64,000 nt of DNA from Paracoccaceae bacterium. Lineage in GTDB: Bacteria > Pseudomonadota > Alphaproteobacteria > Rhodobacterales > Rhodobacteraceae. Both the position numbers and the translations under genes were made by a program. The notes beneath the pieces were generated by a model. It saw only the letters and a program-made list of their open reading frames with translations. It was not told the origin of the DNA and ran no database searches. The first letter of the stretch is position 1, and each line of letters starts with the position of its first letter. Location: assembly GCA_002708925.1 (NCBI GenBank), contig PAPN01000007.1, positions 12,080 through 76,079 on the forward strand, read 5' to 3'. Below, one piece after another: positions 15,906-24,872 of this stretch.

Positions 15906-16795
15906 CCCGGAAAGAACGGACCGTTGCGGCTGCTTTTGAACAGGAGCTGGTAACGCTTCCATTCGATGAGATCGCGCCACTCTACGTGGTCACCCCGCAA
16001 AAGAAGGCCAGCATTAAGTTCAAACAGATCTCGGCATCTGTTCTGGAAATTGGCCTTGTTGAACCTATTGTCGTGTCCCGCGACCCTTACAACGCTGGTC
16101 AATATACATTGCTTGATGGTCATCTGCGCCTTGAGGTTTTGAAGGACCAGGGTCAGACACATGCGCGATGTCTTGTCTCCACCGACGATGAAGCCTTCAC
16201 GTATAACAAACGCATCTCTCGTCTCGCGACCATTCAAGAGCACAAGATGATCCTGAGAGCCCTCTCTCTTGGCGTGCCCGAGGCCCGTCTGGCGCGCGCG
16301 CTCAATGTCAACATCAAGACCCTGAAACAGAAACGCCAGCTTCTGGATGGTATCTGCGATGAGGCGGCGGAATTGTTGAAAGACAAACAAGTGGCTTTGA
16401 CCGGGTTTCAGATTCTGAAAAAAATGAAGCCCATCCGGCAGATTGAAGCGGCGCAACTCATGGTCGCCATGAACAAGTTCACGATCAACTATGCCCGATC
16501 GCTTCTGGCCGCGACGCCCGAAAACCAGTTAGTGTCGGCGGCAACGCCAAAAAAGATCAAAGGTATTTCACGCGAGCAACTGGAGCTTATGGAGCGCGAG
16601 TCTGCCAACCTGGAACGCGAAGTCCGCCTTGTTGAAGACAGCTTTGGTGCCGATCATCTCAATTTGGTCCTGACCCGTGGTTACATCGCGAAACTGATGC
16701 GCTGCGACCGGATTACGCGTTACTTGTCGCTGCACCATGACGCGTTTTTACCCGCATTTGAAAAAATTACCGAGAACGAGGCCTTCACTTCATGA
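15896..16795 (+). CDS. Plasmid-partition RepB-like protein, second ParB-type gene
   Basis: 299 residues. The N-terminal ParB-like domain contains VLEIGLVEPIVVSRDP and LLDGHLRLEVLKDQG, but the ENxxR box is replaced by YNKRISRLATIQEH. The middle has a helix-turn-helix-like ARLARALNVNIKTLKQKRQLL. The C-terminal half (ALTGFQILKKMKPIRQIEAAQLM, INYARSLLAATP) matches the RepB C-terminal family that normally accompanies repABC plasmid partition systems. It overlaps the preceding gene by 10 bp. No repA or repC is present, so this is a recombinase-associated derivative, not a replicon. Confidence 0.83.
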   Translation: MSVTRKERTVAAAFEQELVTLPFDEIAPLYVVTPQKKASIKFKQISASVLEIGLVEPIVVSRDPYNAGQYTLLDGHLRLEVLKDQGQTHARCLVSTDDEAFTYNKRISRLATIQEHKMILRALSLGVPEARLARALNVNIKTLKQKRQLLDGICDEAAELLKDKQVALTGFQILKKMKPIRQIEAAQLMVAMNKFTINYARSLLAATPENQLVSAATPKKIKGISREQLELMERESANLEREVRLVEDSFGADHLNLVLTRGYIAKLMRCDRITRYLSLHHDAFLPAFEKITENEAFTS

Positions 16796-17114
16796 TCTCT
16801 CGCGGCTGATTGAAACGGTTATTGGGGACCCGGACCCATCAAGCGCGGGGACCGCAGGAGGCGCCGCACTGTGGGGCGGATCGAGTGCGGCGATGGGGAG
16901 GGCGGCGAACCCGTCGGGGCCCATCACGCCGGGCAACATGCTTGATGAAAGTCACATTAGTTTGGTTGTATGTGACGAAAATGAGCCCTGTCGCTTGCGG
17001 ATGTTTTGGCCGCTAAAGTAGGCTCTGTTTTCTCGGACATCTAGCCCGTCGTCTGCTGTATGCGTTCGAACAGGCCTCTATTTCGAGGTGCCGCCCATCG
17101 AAAATGCCACTTGC
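16796..17114. other. Non-coding gap after the recombinase module, with a hairpin at 16951-16976
   Basis: No convincing gene. GC-rich first half, then a 7-bp stem GTCACAT (16951-16957) / ATGTGAC (16970-16976) with a 12-base loop. It may carry the distal end of the recombinase element or its terminator, but nothing here matches the dyad at 13377. Confidence 0.4.
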
Positions 17115-17339
17115 TCATATGGTGCCGTTTTGCGCCTCAAGCCATGAGGACATTTTATTGACCCAGACCGGATCTTTGCCGCGCAAGAGTACTGCGCACA
17201 GCAATTGTACATTGGCCGGAACTTCAGAGTCGTCCGGCCCATGGGCCATGATGAACTCAAGATCGCCTGCAACGGTTGCAATCAGTGCAGATGCGTTTGC
17301 GGGCAGAATGGTTTCTGCGCTCGAAGTTTCGATAGTCAT
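17115..17339 (-). CDS. Small hypothetical protein, 74 residues
   Basis: Starts ATG 17339. Acidic, no membrane helix, with a central hydrophobic stretch (VQLLCAVLLRG) and a C-terminal SSWLEAQNGTI. I do not recognise a family. It stands alone between the recombinase module and a membrane protein, and has island-like surroundings. A real but short gene is plausible because codon usage and start context are normal; no function is proposed. Confidence 0.4.
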   Translation of the reverse strand: MTIETSSAETILPANASALIATVAGDLEFIMAHGPDDSEVPANVQLLCAVLLRGKDPVWVNKMSSWLEAQNGTI

Positions 17340-17406
17340 TGATGTGTTCCTCTATTGCTGACCGCCGTCGTTCCAAGCATCGGCGTAAGCTGATGCTTGG
17401 AACATA

Positions 17407-17904
17407 CTAAGGGGTCAGTGAATCAAGCTGTTGCTGGTAAAGGAGCGAATTTACCCGGTTAAACAATTCGAACCCGTCGGCAAGTAGTGCCCACCCTAAA
17501 AGCAAGCAGAGTCCCGAAACTGCTAGCATGAAAACCAGGAGGTAAGTTTCCGTGGACCACACAATGACGGTCTTCATGTTTTCTGGTGTTTTGTTTGCCA
17601 AGTAGTCGACGACCGAGATCATCCACTTGGGCCGTCGATCCACTTCTAAAGGCTCTGGTATCTTGTAACGCCTAAAATACACCAATCCAGCATAGTAAAT
17701 GCCTGCCATCAAGAGTGGTATTGCTGCAAACCATCTGATCAACATGGCCGCTAAGTGCGGGTGATCACCTGAGCCAGATAGGGCATTTAGGACGACCGCA
17801 GCCACTGCGCCAGTCGCATAAATCAACCATTTCTCCAACACCATTTCAGGTCTGTCTGTCGAACTGGGTGCTTTGCTTTGGGCCTCGTTTTGGATGGGAT
17901 CCAT
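17407..17904 (-). CDS. Small membrane protein of unknown function
   Basis: 165 residues with three likely membrane helices: LIYATGAVAAVVLNALSGS, LIRWFAAIPLLMAGIYYAGL and, after a soluble middle (DYLANKTPENMKTVIVWSTET), YLLVFMLAVSGLCLLLGWALL. No family is recognised. ATG 17904 with GAGAG upstream is preferred to GTG 17919. It follows the metallophosphoesterase gene by about 200 bp on the same strand and may be cargo of the same transposon, but this is not shown by the sequence. Confidence 0.55.
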   Translation of the reverse strand: MDPIQNEAQSKAPSSTDRPEMVLEKWLIYATGAVAAVVLNALSGSGDHPHLAAMLIRWFAAIPLLMAGIYYAGLVYFRRYKIPEPLEVDRRPKWMISVVDYLANKTPENMKTVIVWSTETYLLVFMLAVSGLCLLLGWALLADGFELFNRVNSLLYQQQLDSLTP

Positions 17905-18106
17905 TTTGTTCTCTCTCACTTAGTATCGCTTGGACGGGTTTGAACGCCGTACGCGCTTTCCAATGGTGGCACCGGGTTGCAATGAATAGCAGTGGAGACT
18001 GCTCGTCAGTCATACACATGAGCCAATCACTCTTCGCTTGCGGTGTCGGTGGGCCGAACGCTGCGGTCGTTGGCTACCTCCAATCCAAAAATAATAGATT
18101 TCTCCA

Positions 18107-18676
18107 TTACTTGAGCTCCCTCGCATTGCGCTCAACATCCTGCCAATGCTTGTTGACCGGCAGCGATTTGGCACGTCGTGTGATATCTTCAAACCGCACC
18201 GGCATGAAATCCCAAACATCGACACCGACAGTCACGCTGTTCCGTGATCCACGCCAGTTGTTATGGACGTGGCCAAAGAATTGGAGGGATTGGCGGCGTG
18301 CATAGTTCCAGGTGATCATCGGATAATGACAGAGAGTATGGGATTGATCGTGTGGCCCGTCGCGGATCTCGACCAGATGCGAGATGCTGTCCCACGGAAG
18401 CATTAGCGTTGGTTCAAGATCGTGGTTGCCAATTATCAAATGCTTCCGAGCACCAGGTAGCTGCCCAAAGATGCCGTTTAGGTAGGTGGCTTCTTTGGCC
18501 TTCGGACCGAATGCAAAGTCACCGACGATCCATAGATCATCATTGGGACCGACCTTGGACCAAAGGTTTTCAATCAACACGGTATCCATGTGCCCAGCGT
18601 CACGAAATGGCCGATCGCAAAACCCAATTATGTTTTCATGCCCGAAGTGGGTGTCGGCAGTGTACCAATTTACCAT
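18107..18676 (-). CDS. Calcineurin-like metallophosphoesterase
   Basis: 189 residues with the complete metal-site set in order: DTHFGH (residues 6-11), GDFAFGP, GNHDLEP, CHYPM and GHVHNNW. This is the compact phosphatase/nuclease fold also used for cyclic nucleotides and nucleic acids. Start ATG 18676 follows GGAAGG and lies only 1 base after the tniQ stop, so the gene was co-transcribed with the transposition genes. Placement straight after tniQ marks it as transposon cargo or an accessory factor. Upstream in-frame codons to 18730 lie in tniQ and are not used. Confidence 0.85.
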   Translation of the reverse strand: MVNWYTADTHFGHENIIGFCDRPFRDAGHMDTVLIENLWSKVGPNDDLWIVGDFAFGPKAKEATYLNGIFGQLPGARKHLIIGNHDLEPTLMLPWDSISHLVEIRDGPHDQSHTLCHYPMITWNYARRQSLQFFGHVHNNWRGSRNSVTVGVDVWDFMPVRFEDITRRAKSLPVNKHWQDVERNARELK

Positions 18677-18677
18677 C

Positions 18678-20553
18678 TTAACAACCTTCCGCTTGCAACG
18701 ACGGACCCGAGACCCACATGTCGCCTTCAATTAATCCGTCCAACTTTTCGCGTTCATAGATTTTGCTGAACCGAGGCGCCATCTGTATCGGATCAATTTT
18801 CAGCTTCTCGAGCCGGGACGACACATGCTTGGCCTGTGTGTCAATTTGATGCGCGAGGATGCCCAGAGTCACATAGCGCTTCAAAAACGCGTCATAGGCC
18901 TCATGCGGAATGACCGACATCGGGCGGCGTGAACGCGGATGCCGTGTCTTTTGTGCCCGGATGTATTTTTCCTGAATCAGATGGGTTATCGTTGGATCGT
19001 TGACGCGCAACAATCTTTTTAGCTCTTGTTTCGTGTATCCCTGCAAAGGTGGGCCCTCGAACAGGTCGAGGATCTCTTCGAGGTCGACGGCAAGCGCGGC
19101 CAGGCCCTCAACGCTTTTCTGCCTTCCGAGCCATTTCAGACGACCATCCAAAATCAGCGGAACAACGTGTTCGATCTTAACTTTGGCTTTGTTGCAGGCG
19201 ACGCCAACATCCATTTGCTTTCCAACCAAATCATCGATCGGTTCAGCGCGATTGAGAAAGCGCGCAAGAACCTCATCCAAATGATCGGGCTGGTATAGCC
19301 CTTTCAAGCCTTCGAATGTTGCCGCTGGCTGGATGACTCCGATTTTTTCGCAAACGGTCAAATAGCGGCCTGTTTATATTAAGTCGCTTCGCGGCTTCCA
19401 CGCGGTCCACCACATCTAACATCTCTCGATTTTTTGCCTCGCTTTCAGTAGCTGGAAAGTATCCGATCTCGCAGGTGGAGAGCGCTCTGGTTCGCTTGCC
19501 GTTCCCAAAACCAAAACCCCACAATAGGTTCTTCAAGCGAATGGGATCGATGTCGAACTCCTTTGCTATTGTGGCGAAGGAATGCAGGTGTCGCTGTGGG
19601 CAAGGTTTCCCCAACACGATCTCGCCTTGCCCAATCGGGTAATTGCGAAAGACAAAATCGCGGTAAACCTCGCAAATAGGATCGTAACGCTCGTCATGAG
19701 TTCGACGGTCCAGCCAGCGCGCGAGATGACAAAAATCGGTGTAGTGGCCCGAGCGAAAACCAACCGAGTGACTTTGCACGCCACTCAGCGCAGCTTCTAT
19801 TCCCTGCTTTCCTTTGCGGAACGCCTCAAATCCGAGACGGCCGGCCTCGGCAAGCTCTGCATCACTAGTAGTTGAAAAGGCCTTCTGGGGACCGAAGGCA
19901 CAAACCAGGCCCAACATTTCCGATGTTTTTGCAACGATTTCGAAGGGCAGTTCATCAATCCAGTCTTTCGACTTCTGCCCGTCCAATCGCTTGATTTGAT
20001 ACCGCTCAAAGGATGAGGGTTTTCGGAATTCCAGGCACCGCGTAGCCGCCTCGATTAGGCTCCAGTGATCTCTGATGCGACCAAAGGTGTCATGGATGTC
20101 ACGCGGGAATTCCGCTGCAGGAAGCTCCAGCAGCGCGACCTGATGCTCTGGACAGGTCCGGATCGATGAGACGTGCCAGTAGACACGTGTGTAGGGACCA
20201 AAATCTCCAAATCTGGTTTTGTCTTCCATGATACATTTCGGGCAAACCCGCAGCCTGCCACGCGCGAACTGCCGATTTGACAGGTGCTGCCCCGCCATCA
20301 CAAAGCTCTTACGACCACCAGGTTCGACAACGAGACGGCTGGCATACTTGTCCATCTGCTCGCGCGGCACGCCTGATAGTTTGGAGACGAGATCGAGTTC
20401 TTCAGAAAGGCCTTTGACAAGGCCTTTCCAATTTATCCGCATATCTAGCGAGAAATCCTGCACATATTGGCTGCCGTTGAAGGCTGCGATATTTGTAACC
20501 AGCGAGGTGGTCGTTTGTGCAGGGCGAAGAGGTAGGGTCAATCCAAGCTGCAT
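18678..20553 (-). pseudogene. tniQ: tniQ transposition target-selection gene, frameshifted
   Basis: TniQ/TnsD family. The N-terminal part (20553 to about 19369, ~395 residues) has the zinc-finger cysteines of RVCPKCIMEDKTRFG and SSIRTCPEHQVALLELP. At about 19368 one extra base shifts the frame: the sequence AAKRLNINR continues properly only in the next frame (RYLTVCEKIGVIQPAATFEGLKG...), which runs to 18678. Together the two parts make about 625 residues, a normal long TniQ. Start ATG 20553 overlaps the tniB stop (TGATG). TniQ directs the TniA/TniB transposition complex to target sites. As it stands the protein is truncated, unless the frameshift is suppressed or is a sequencing error. Confidence 0.85.
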
Positions 20554-21552
20554 CACGCTCCCCTCCGGCGTTTCTTAGCGTGCGGCATCAGGGCATCCGG
20601 CTCATCCTCGTCGACCTCCGCAAGCAATTTGCGCGCATCGACAGTGCGGTAATCTTCAGTAATGAAGGGGTTCAGATCATCGACACATCCCGACCGACGC
20701 CGGAACGCTGATGCGAAGTCATCCAAACCAACCGTCATATGATCAGCCAGCAGAGCCTCTTCGATTGCCGCAATGATGATTTCAATCGCGAGCCCCAACT
20801 CGCCAGCACCAGCGTGGATCAAACGTTTTGTGAACTCGGAATCGTAGGTTCCATCCGCAATGGGAAGTTTGGCTGCGGCGAGGTAGTTGGCCACGACTTC
20901 AGGCAAGATGTTCCCGTGGGTTGTGAAGCTGATCGGAGCGAGATGGATTGGTATGAAGCGTCGTGACAGCTGTGGATCAAGGTGCAGTAAATCCTTTAAA
21001 GCTGGCATCCCGCTCAAAATCAGACCGGTTGGCCACACCGGGTTTTGCATGAGAGATTTAAGTGTATTGACGACGGACTGCATCTCGCGTTCGTTACGGT
21101 TGATGTGCAGATCTTGTGCCTCGTCGAGGTGCAAGAACAGCGTCTCACGTTCCCGCAAATGGCTCCGCAGGAGTTCCCAGATGATGCCCGCCGTACGATC
21201 GCGACGGATAGGGTAGCCGATCGCATTCAGGCATGACATTCCGACGTGCTTCAGCGTTGCCGGGGATGGAACCGATAGGCTGATCGCCTCCGCCTTTATC
21301 TTGTTGGGCTCGAGTCGGGCCAGGTGCTTGTGTCGATTGAATAGATGGGCCATCGCTGTCGATTTACCGGCCGATCAAAACGATGCCACGCGCCTCGCTT
21401 GAGCGCCCTGTCTCTAATTCGGCGCGACGTCGATAGAGCAACAGATCGAACTGGTCTTGCAAGTCAGAGAAGGGAGTATGAGGCACAAATTTGGCGCACA
21501 GGTCAGAGATGATCTTGCCCGTGGCGAGCGCTTTCTGCTGTTTCAGTGACAT
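20553..21552 (-). pseudogene. tniB: tniB AAA+ transposition regulator, P-loop deletion
   Basis: TniB/TnsC-type ATPase. The first 62 codons (21552-21364) end in GIVLIGR and a stop. The frame resumes just after as GKSTAMAHLFNRH and runs to 20553 with Walker B FLHLDEAQDL, sensor LILSGMPAL and the arginine region LSRRFIPIHL. Thus the P-loop, expected as GxSGxGKST, has lost about 11 bases at 21367-21372, which both removes Walker A residues and shifts the frame. The start ATG overlaps the tniA stop (TAATG). TniB activates the transposase and chooses target DNA, so this lesion alone should prevent transposition. Confidence 0.87.
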
Positions 21553-22939
21553 TATTTATCCTCCAAATTCCAAGTCGGTTTTGTGATTGGTTGAGATGTT
21601 TCGTTGGAATCTGTTTCGTCATCTGCAATCTGCTCTCGAGAAGGCTTTGACCCTTCCAGCGCGGTAGCCGTTTCAAAGCGAGTTCCCATCAGGCCAAGCT
21701 CCTCCACGGGTGCTCCAATCTCCGGCCGAGGCTTGAAAGTGGTCCCGTGGAACAAGTCTTTCTGAAGTTTGAGGACCTGCTCTTTTGTGAGGTCGTGGGG
21801 ACCAATGCCGGCACGCAGCGCAGCTTTGTGACAAATTGCATCGATGTTCTTCAATGCGCGGTCCCGCAGGTCGCTGGATAACTCGCTTTCGGCTTTGTTG
21901 TGCGCTTTGATCGCACGAAATTCGGTGACCCAACTGCTCATGTGAACGCCGTCGAGGTCACAATCCAAAGCATCAGCCGTTACCCAAATTTCTCCGAACA
22001 GCACTGAGATGGCACCAATATCGTGGGGATCTACCCTGATGCGCATCTGCCGTTTTGAAGACGCATGCCAAAAGGCTTGCAGCTCGGGACAGGTGTAATA
22101 GTTGCCGAAGACGTCGATTCCGCGTTTCGAGAGCTTGCGCTGCATCTCAATACCGACGGCAGATCGAACAGTGTGCCGATCTGGTGGCGCGTTGACGTAG
22201 TATTTGTCTTCTACTTCTAACCAGGAATTTGCCGGCGTTTTGAAATCCAACCCCGTGTGCTGATTGTGGTGGTAGAAATCGACGAAGAAGATCGTCAGTA
22301 TTCGCGCCAATTCGTCGTCATCGAGAACGGCGCGCCCCTCGGAATCATAGTCGCCACGAGCCTTCGGGTTGTGAAAAGCACGCCCGTAGATCCGGGTCAG
22401 TAGCTTGGAATTGATTGTGCCGAACACCCGCTCGATCCGGCGCGAAGTTCTGGGATCTTCACCGGTGGAAAGAACATTATTCCGCCAAGCGCTGTCACAG
22501 CTGAGATGAACTCGTCGCTTACGAACGCCGATCCGGTATCGCAGGCAACCATGCCCAAACCGCCGTGAAACGGCCAAGGCGACTCTGCGCCCATCGCCTT
22601 CGCAATGTCCGTTTTGTCGCGAACAACCATTCGCAGCAATTTGACAGCTTCTTCCGCACAGGGTTTAGCTGCTACCCGAATACCTAAGATGACACGTGTG
22701 CGGGTATCGATCGCAGCGCAAATCCACCGGCGCCCGCGCGGGAGGTTCTCCTGAACGTGTTTGGGAAGATGATCGTAGATGCCCAGATTGGTGAAATATG
22801 TGAAGAGATCAACTTCGCATTCATCAAACTCGATCCTATCCATCGCGAATTGTTTGGATATTCCTCCGGCAGAGAGGGCGAACTCTTTCCGCGCGGCGTC
22901 TGCACCATTGAAAATGGCGTAAAGCTCGGCCTGGTTCAT
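21552..22939 (-). pseudogene. tniA: tniA DDE transposase, N-terminally truncated and frameshifted
   Basis: Mu/TnsB-type transposase. The catalytic core is recognisable: first Asp in ICAAIDTRTRVILG, second in MVACDTGSAFVSDEF, and Glu in RRIERVFGTINSK. Between second Asp and Glu the frame breaks at about 22440, where GGIMFFPPVKIPELR must jump one frame to RRIERVFG. The C-terminal domain then continues to 21552. The first ~200 residues (DNA-binding domains) are missing: homology begins near 22939, right against an unrelated ATPase fragment. The gene is therefore doubly inactivated. It heads the order tniA-tniB-tniQ typical of Tn5053-like elements. Confidence 0.87.
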
Positions 22940-22943
22940 CGCC

Positions 22944-23408
22944 GAGAGTAATCCTACGTGCAGCACCTGAACTGGTTACTGGCATTTTCCTGCACAGAAG
23001 ATCCGCCAACGCCGGATCTTCAACCGCACATATCACTTGTCTGCCCTCACGAACCAATTGACCAAGGAGCTCCGAGAGATGGACGCTCCTAAAATCATCG
23101 ATGTGCTGGACGGGATCATCCAGCAAGACCGATGCCCAACGGCTCCATGCCATGGAAAGGTTCACCGCAATCAGAAAGGCGAGACCCGTTGCCCGTCGCT
23201 GACCACTAGAATAAACGAACTGGGGATTGATATCGTCGCCAACACTGAAACTTAGATGCCGCCGCAACTCCCCTCTAAGCTTGTAGCTGATCTCCTGAAA
23301 ATTGGAATTTGGACGGAGCCTTGCGTAAAGCCCAGTGATCAATGGCAGTATACGATCTAAGCGTTGATTAGGTTTAGCGGCTGAAAGGCTGGATTTCGCA
23401 CCCAGCTT
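22944..23408 (-). pseudogene. SMC/RecN-like ATPase, C-terminal fragment
   Basis: About 155 residues with the end of an ABC-type ATPase head: signature-like YSSGQRRATGLAFLIAV, Walker B and D-loop VLLDDPVQHIDDFRSVH, then an H-loop region VICAVEDPALADLLC. The N-terminal Walker A half and any coiled coil are absent; homology starts at about 23408 and stops where the transposase fragment begins. Proteins of this type (long coiled-coil ATPases of about 700-1,100 residues) act in DNA repair or anti-phage defence. Which family this came from cannot be decided from the stub. It has no start of its own. Confidence 0.7.
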
Positions 23409-23448
23409 GCCGCCCATGAACTTTGTGCGAGCGCCATGCGAGGGCGAT

Positions 23449-24261
23449 ATGGACAAGATAGAACTAGACCCAGATGGCTTGCGTCTGCTTGGCAGCGCCT
23501 TGTTGCACAAGAGGCGCGATATTCTGCGGTGGCGCGAAAGCACGATTCAGAAGCTGAGTGTGTCAAAAGTTCCGCCAGAGTTTCGCCCCCGAAATTCGGA
23601 TGAAAGCTATCAGAGAGAAATCACGGCAAGTGAGCGACTTGAAGACCGCTTATCTTTCGTGGGTGGCCCAGCTGATCTTAATGACTATGCCCAATTGGGA
23701 ATTTCGTCGTTTGGCTTCAATTGGTGCCATTTGTACGATCACCAAATCTTGGCGATTTACCTCAAGCCTCGTTTGCCGGGGTGGAACTCATTCATTCGAT
23801 TGGATGACACCTATGACGGCAACAAGCCGATAGTCGACTGGGGTTTCTGGGGGCGTCCGTTGGATGCTCTGGAAAGCATATTTTTCAAGGAAGTCCACAG
23901 CGCATATTTTGGCGAAACCTATGAACGTAGCCCGCGCAGTGAAAACGAAAAGATATTCGCATTACTTGTATCTGATCTGGTCAATCCGCCAGACGTGCAG
24001 CCAAAGGGGCGAAAGAAGGGGAGTTCGCCAAATCAGCATCACTGGGATGAAATTGAACCGATATATTTTGCTCTGCGTAAGGCAGGCGGAACCAAAAACG
24101 GTTCTGCTAAGCAAGCCTTGAAGCAGTTGAATCTGGAGATTTTGCCGCGTTCCCCTGATCTTAGCAGCGCGAAATCCGCCTACATCGCCACGGATGAAAG
24201 GTCCGCTTTAAATTCAATCGTAGTTGAGATGGACAAGCGGGAAATTTCGCGCGCCCTCTGA
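23449..24261 (+). CDS. Hypothetical island protein, 270 residues
   Basis: ATG 23449 follows GAGGGCG; an in-frame ATG at 23407 is possible but overlaps the ATPase remnant. Soluble, mixed charge, with aromatic-rich SSFGFNWCHLYDHQILAIYL, VDWGFWGRPLDALESIFF and a C-terminal basic segment. I recognise no family, domain or catalytic motif. It sits immediately before the replication module, separated by an inverted repeat at 24290, and on the same strand. Its base composition is lower in GC than the core genes to the right, in line with horizontal origin. Real gene, unknown role. Confidence 0.65.
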   Translation: MDKIELDPDGLRLLGSALLHKRRDILRWRESTIQKLSVSKVPPEFRPRNSDESYQREITASERLEDRLSFVGGPADLNDYAQLGISSFGFNWCHLYDHQILAIYLKPRLPGWNSFIRLDDTYDGNKPIVDWGFWGRPLDALESIFFKEVHSAYFGETYERSPRSENEKIFALLVSDLVNPPDVQPKGRKKGSSPNQHHWDEIEPIYFALRKAGGTKNGSAKQALKQLNLEILPRSPDLSSAKSAYIATDERSALNSIVVEMDKREISRAL

Positions 24262-24289
24262 CGGTTTGTCAATTCAATCTAATGACATT

Positions 24290-24324
24290 CTTTTCAATTG
24301 AACCCATTGGATTCAATTGAAAAG
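24290..24324. repeat. 13-bp perfect inverted repeat upstream of the AlpA-type gene
   Basis: CTTTTCAATTGAA (24290-24302) and TTCAATTGAAAAG (24312-24324) with a 9-base spacer. No T-run follows on either strand, so an operator or replication element is more likely than a terminator. It lies 82 bp before the AlpA-like start. Confidence 0.7.
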
Positions 24325-24346
24325 GTTGCTGTTTGAATGAATGGCA

Positions 24347-24360
24347 GCCCAGCGCTGGGC
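24347..24360. repeat. Palindrome GCCCAGCGCTGGGC, copy 1
   Basis: Perfect 14-bp palindrome between the 13-bp inverted repeat and the AlpA-like gene. The same palindrome recurs at 26382, and its half-sites form an inverted pair at 25833-25861. Confidence 0.6.
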
Positions 24361-24405
24361 GAACGCAATTTGCACTCACGTTCAAACGAAACGGAGTGCA
24401 AGAAT

Positions 24406-24618
24406 ATGCAAGAAAATGATGCTGATAAGTTGCTGGCGCGGGCCGAAGTCGAAGCCCGTTTCGGTTTGTCGCGGCGCTTCCTTGAGGTTGCCGCAGTCAA
24501 GGGCGATGGCCCCACAATGGTGCGCTTGGGGCGGGCCGTCCGCTATCGCGTTCAAGACGTGCGGGAATGGATCGAGGCGCGCCGTGTCGCATCCACTTCT
24601 CAGGAGGTTGGCCAATGA
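24406..24618 (+). CDS. AlpA-type helix-turn-helix regulator/excisionase-like protein
   Basis: 70 residues: LLARAEVEARFGLSRRFLEVAAVKG is a winged-helix MerR/AlpA-type recognition unit and RLGRAVRYRVQDVREWIEAR the wing and last helix. AlpA/excisionase proteins control integrase genes and direct excision of cryptic prophages and satellites. ATG 24406 follows ACGGAG; the next gene overlaps its stop (ATGA). It is the first gene of the replication module, but no integrase is found in the window to go with it. Confidence 0.8.
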   Translation: MQENDADKLLARAEVEARFGLSRRFLEVAAVKGDGPTMVRLGRAVRYRVQDVREWIEARRVASTSQEVGQ

Positions 24619-24872
24619 CCGTCAATCGCAAACCTGTGAAAGTCCTGTGCGCGCCAAACGGGCAAATTTCGTTTTCTCAGGCTGACCAAGGCCACCATGC
24701 CCGTCTTGATCTGTCACGGCATGACCTCTCCACGCTGGATAAGCTGGGTTTTGCTATTGATGCCCTGAACCGCTGGGATGCTTTTGTGCGCTCGGTCGAG
24801 CAGATTGAGGGTCTTATCTGCCGCTACGAGCAAGCCACCTTGCCGATCCTTGGGGGTGCGCAAGATGAGTGA
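24615..24872 (+). CDS. Hypothetical 85-residue protein in replication module
   Basis: Starts ATG 24615 inside the stop of the AlpA-type gene and ends 8 bp inside the primase gene, so translation of all three is coupled. No recognised domain; the middle (HDLSTLDKLGFAIDALNRWDAFVRSVEQIEGLICRY region) is helical and may be a protein-interaction surface. Small genes at this position are frequent in satellite primase modules, though I cannot name this one. Confidence 0.6.
   Translation: MTVNRKPVKVLCAPNGQISFSQADQGHHARLDLSRHDLSTLDKLGFAIDALNRWDAFVRSVEQIEGLICRYEQATLPILGGAQDE

Noticed and set aside
19360-19380. Programmed frameshift in tniQ
   Set aside because: No slippery heptamer or downstream structure, and the two other tni genes are also damaged, so simple decay is more likely.
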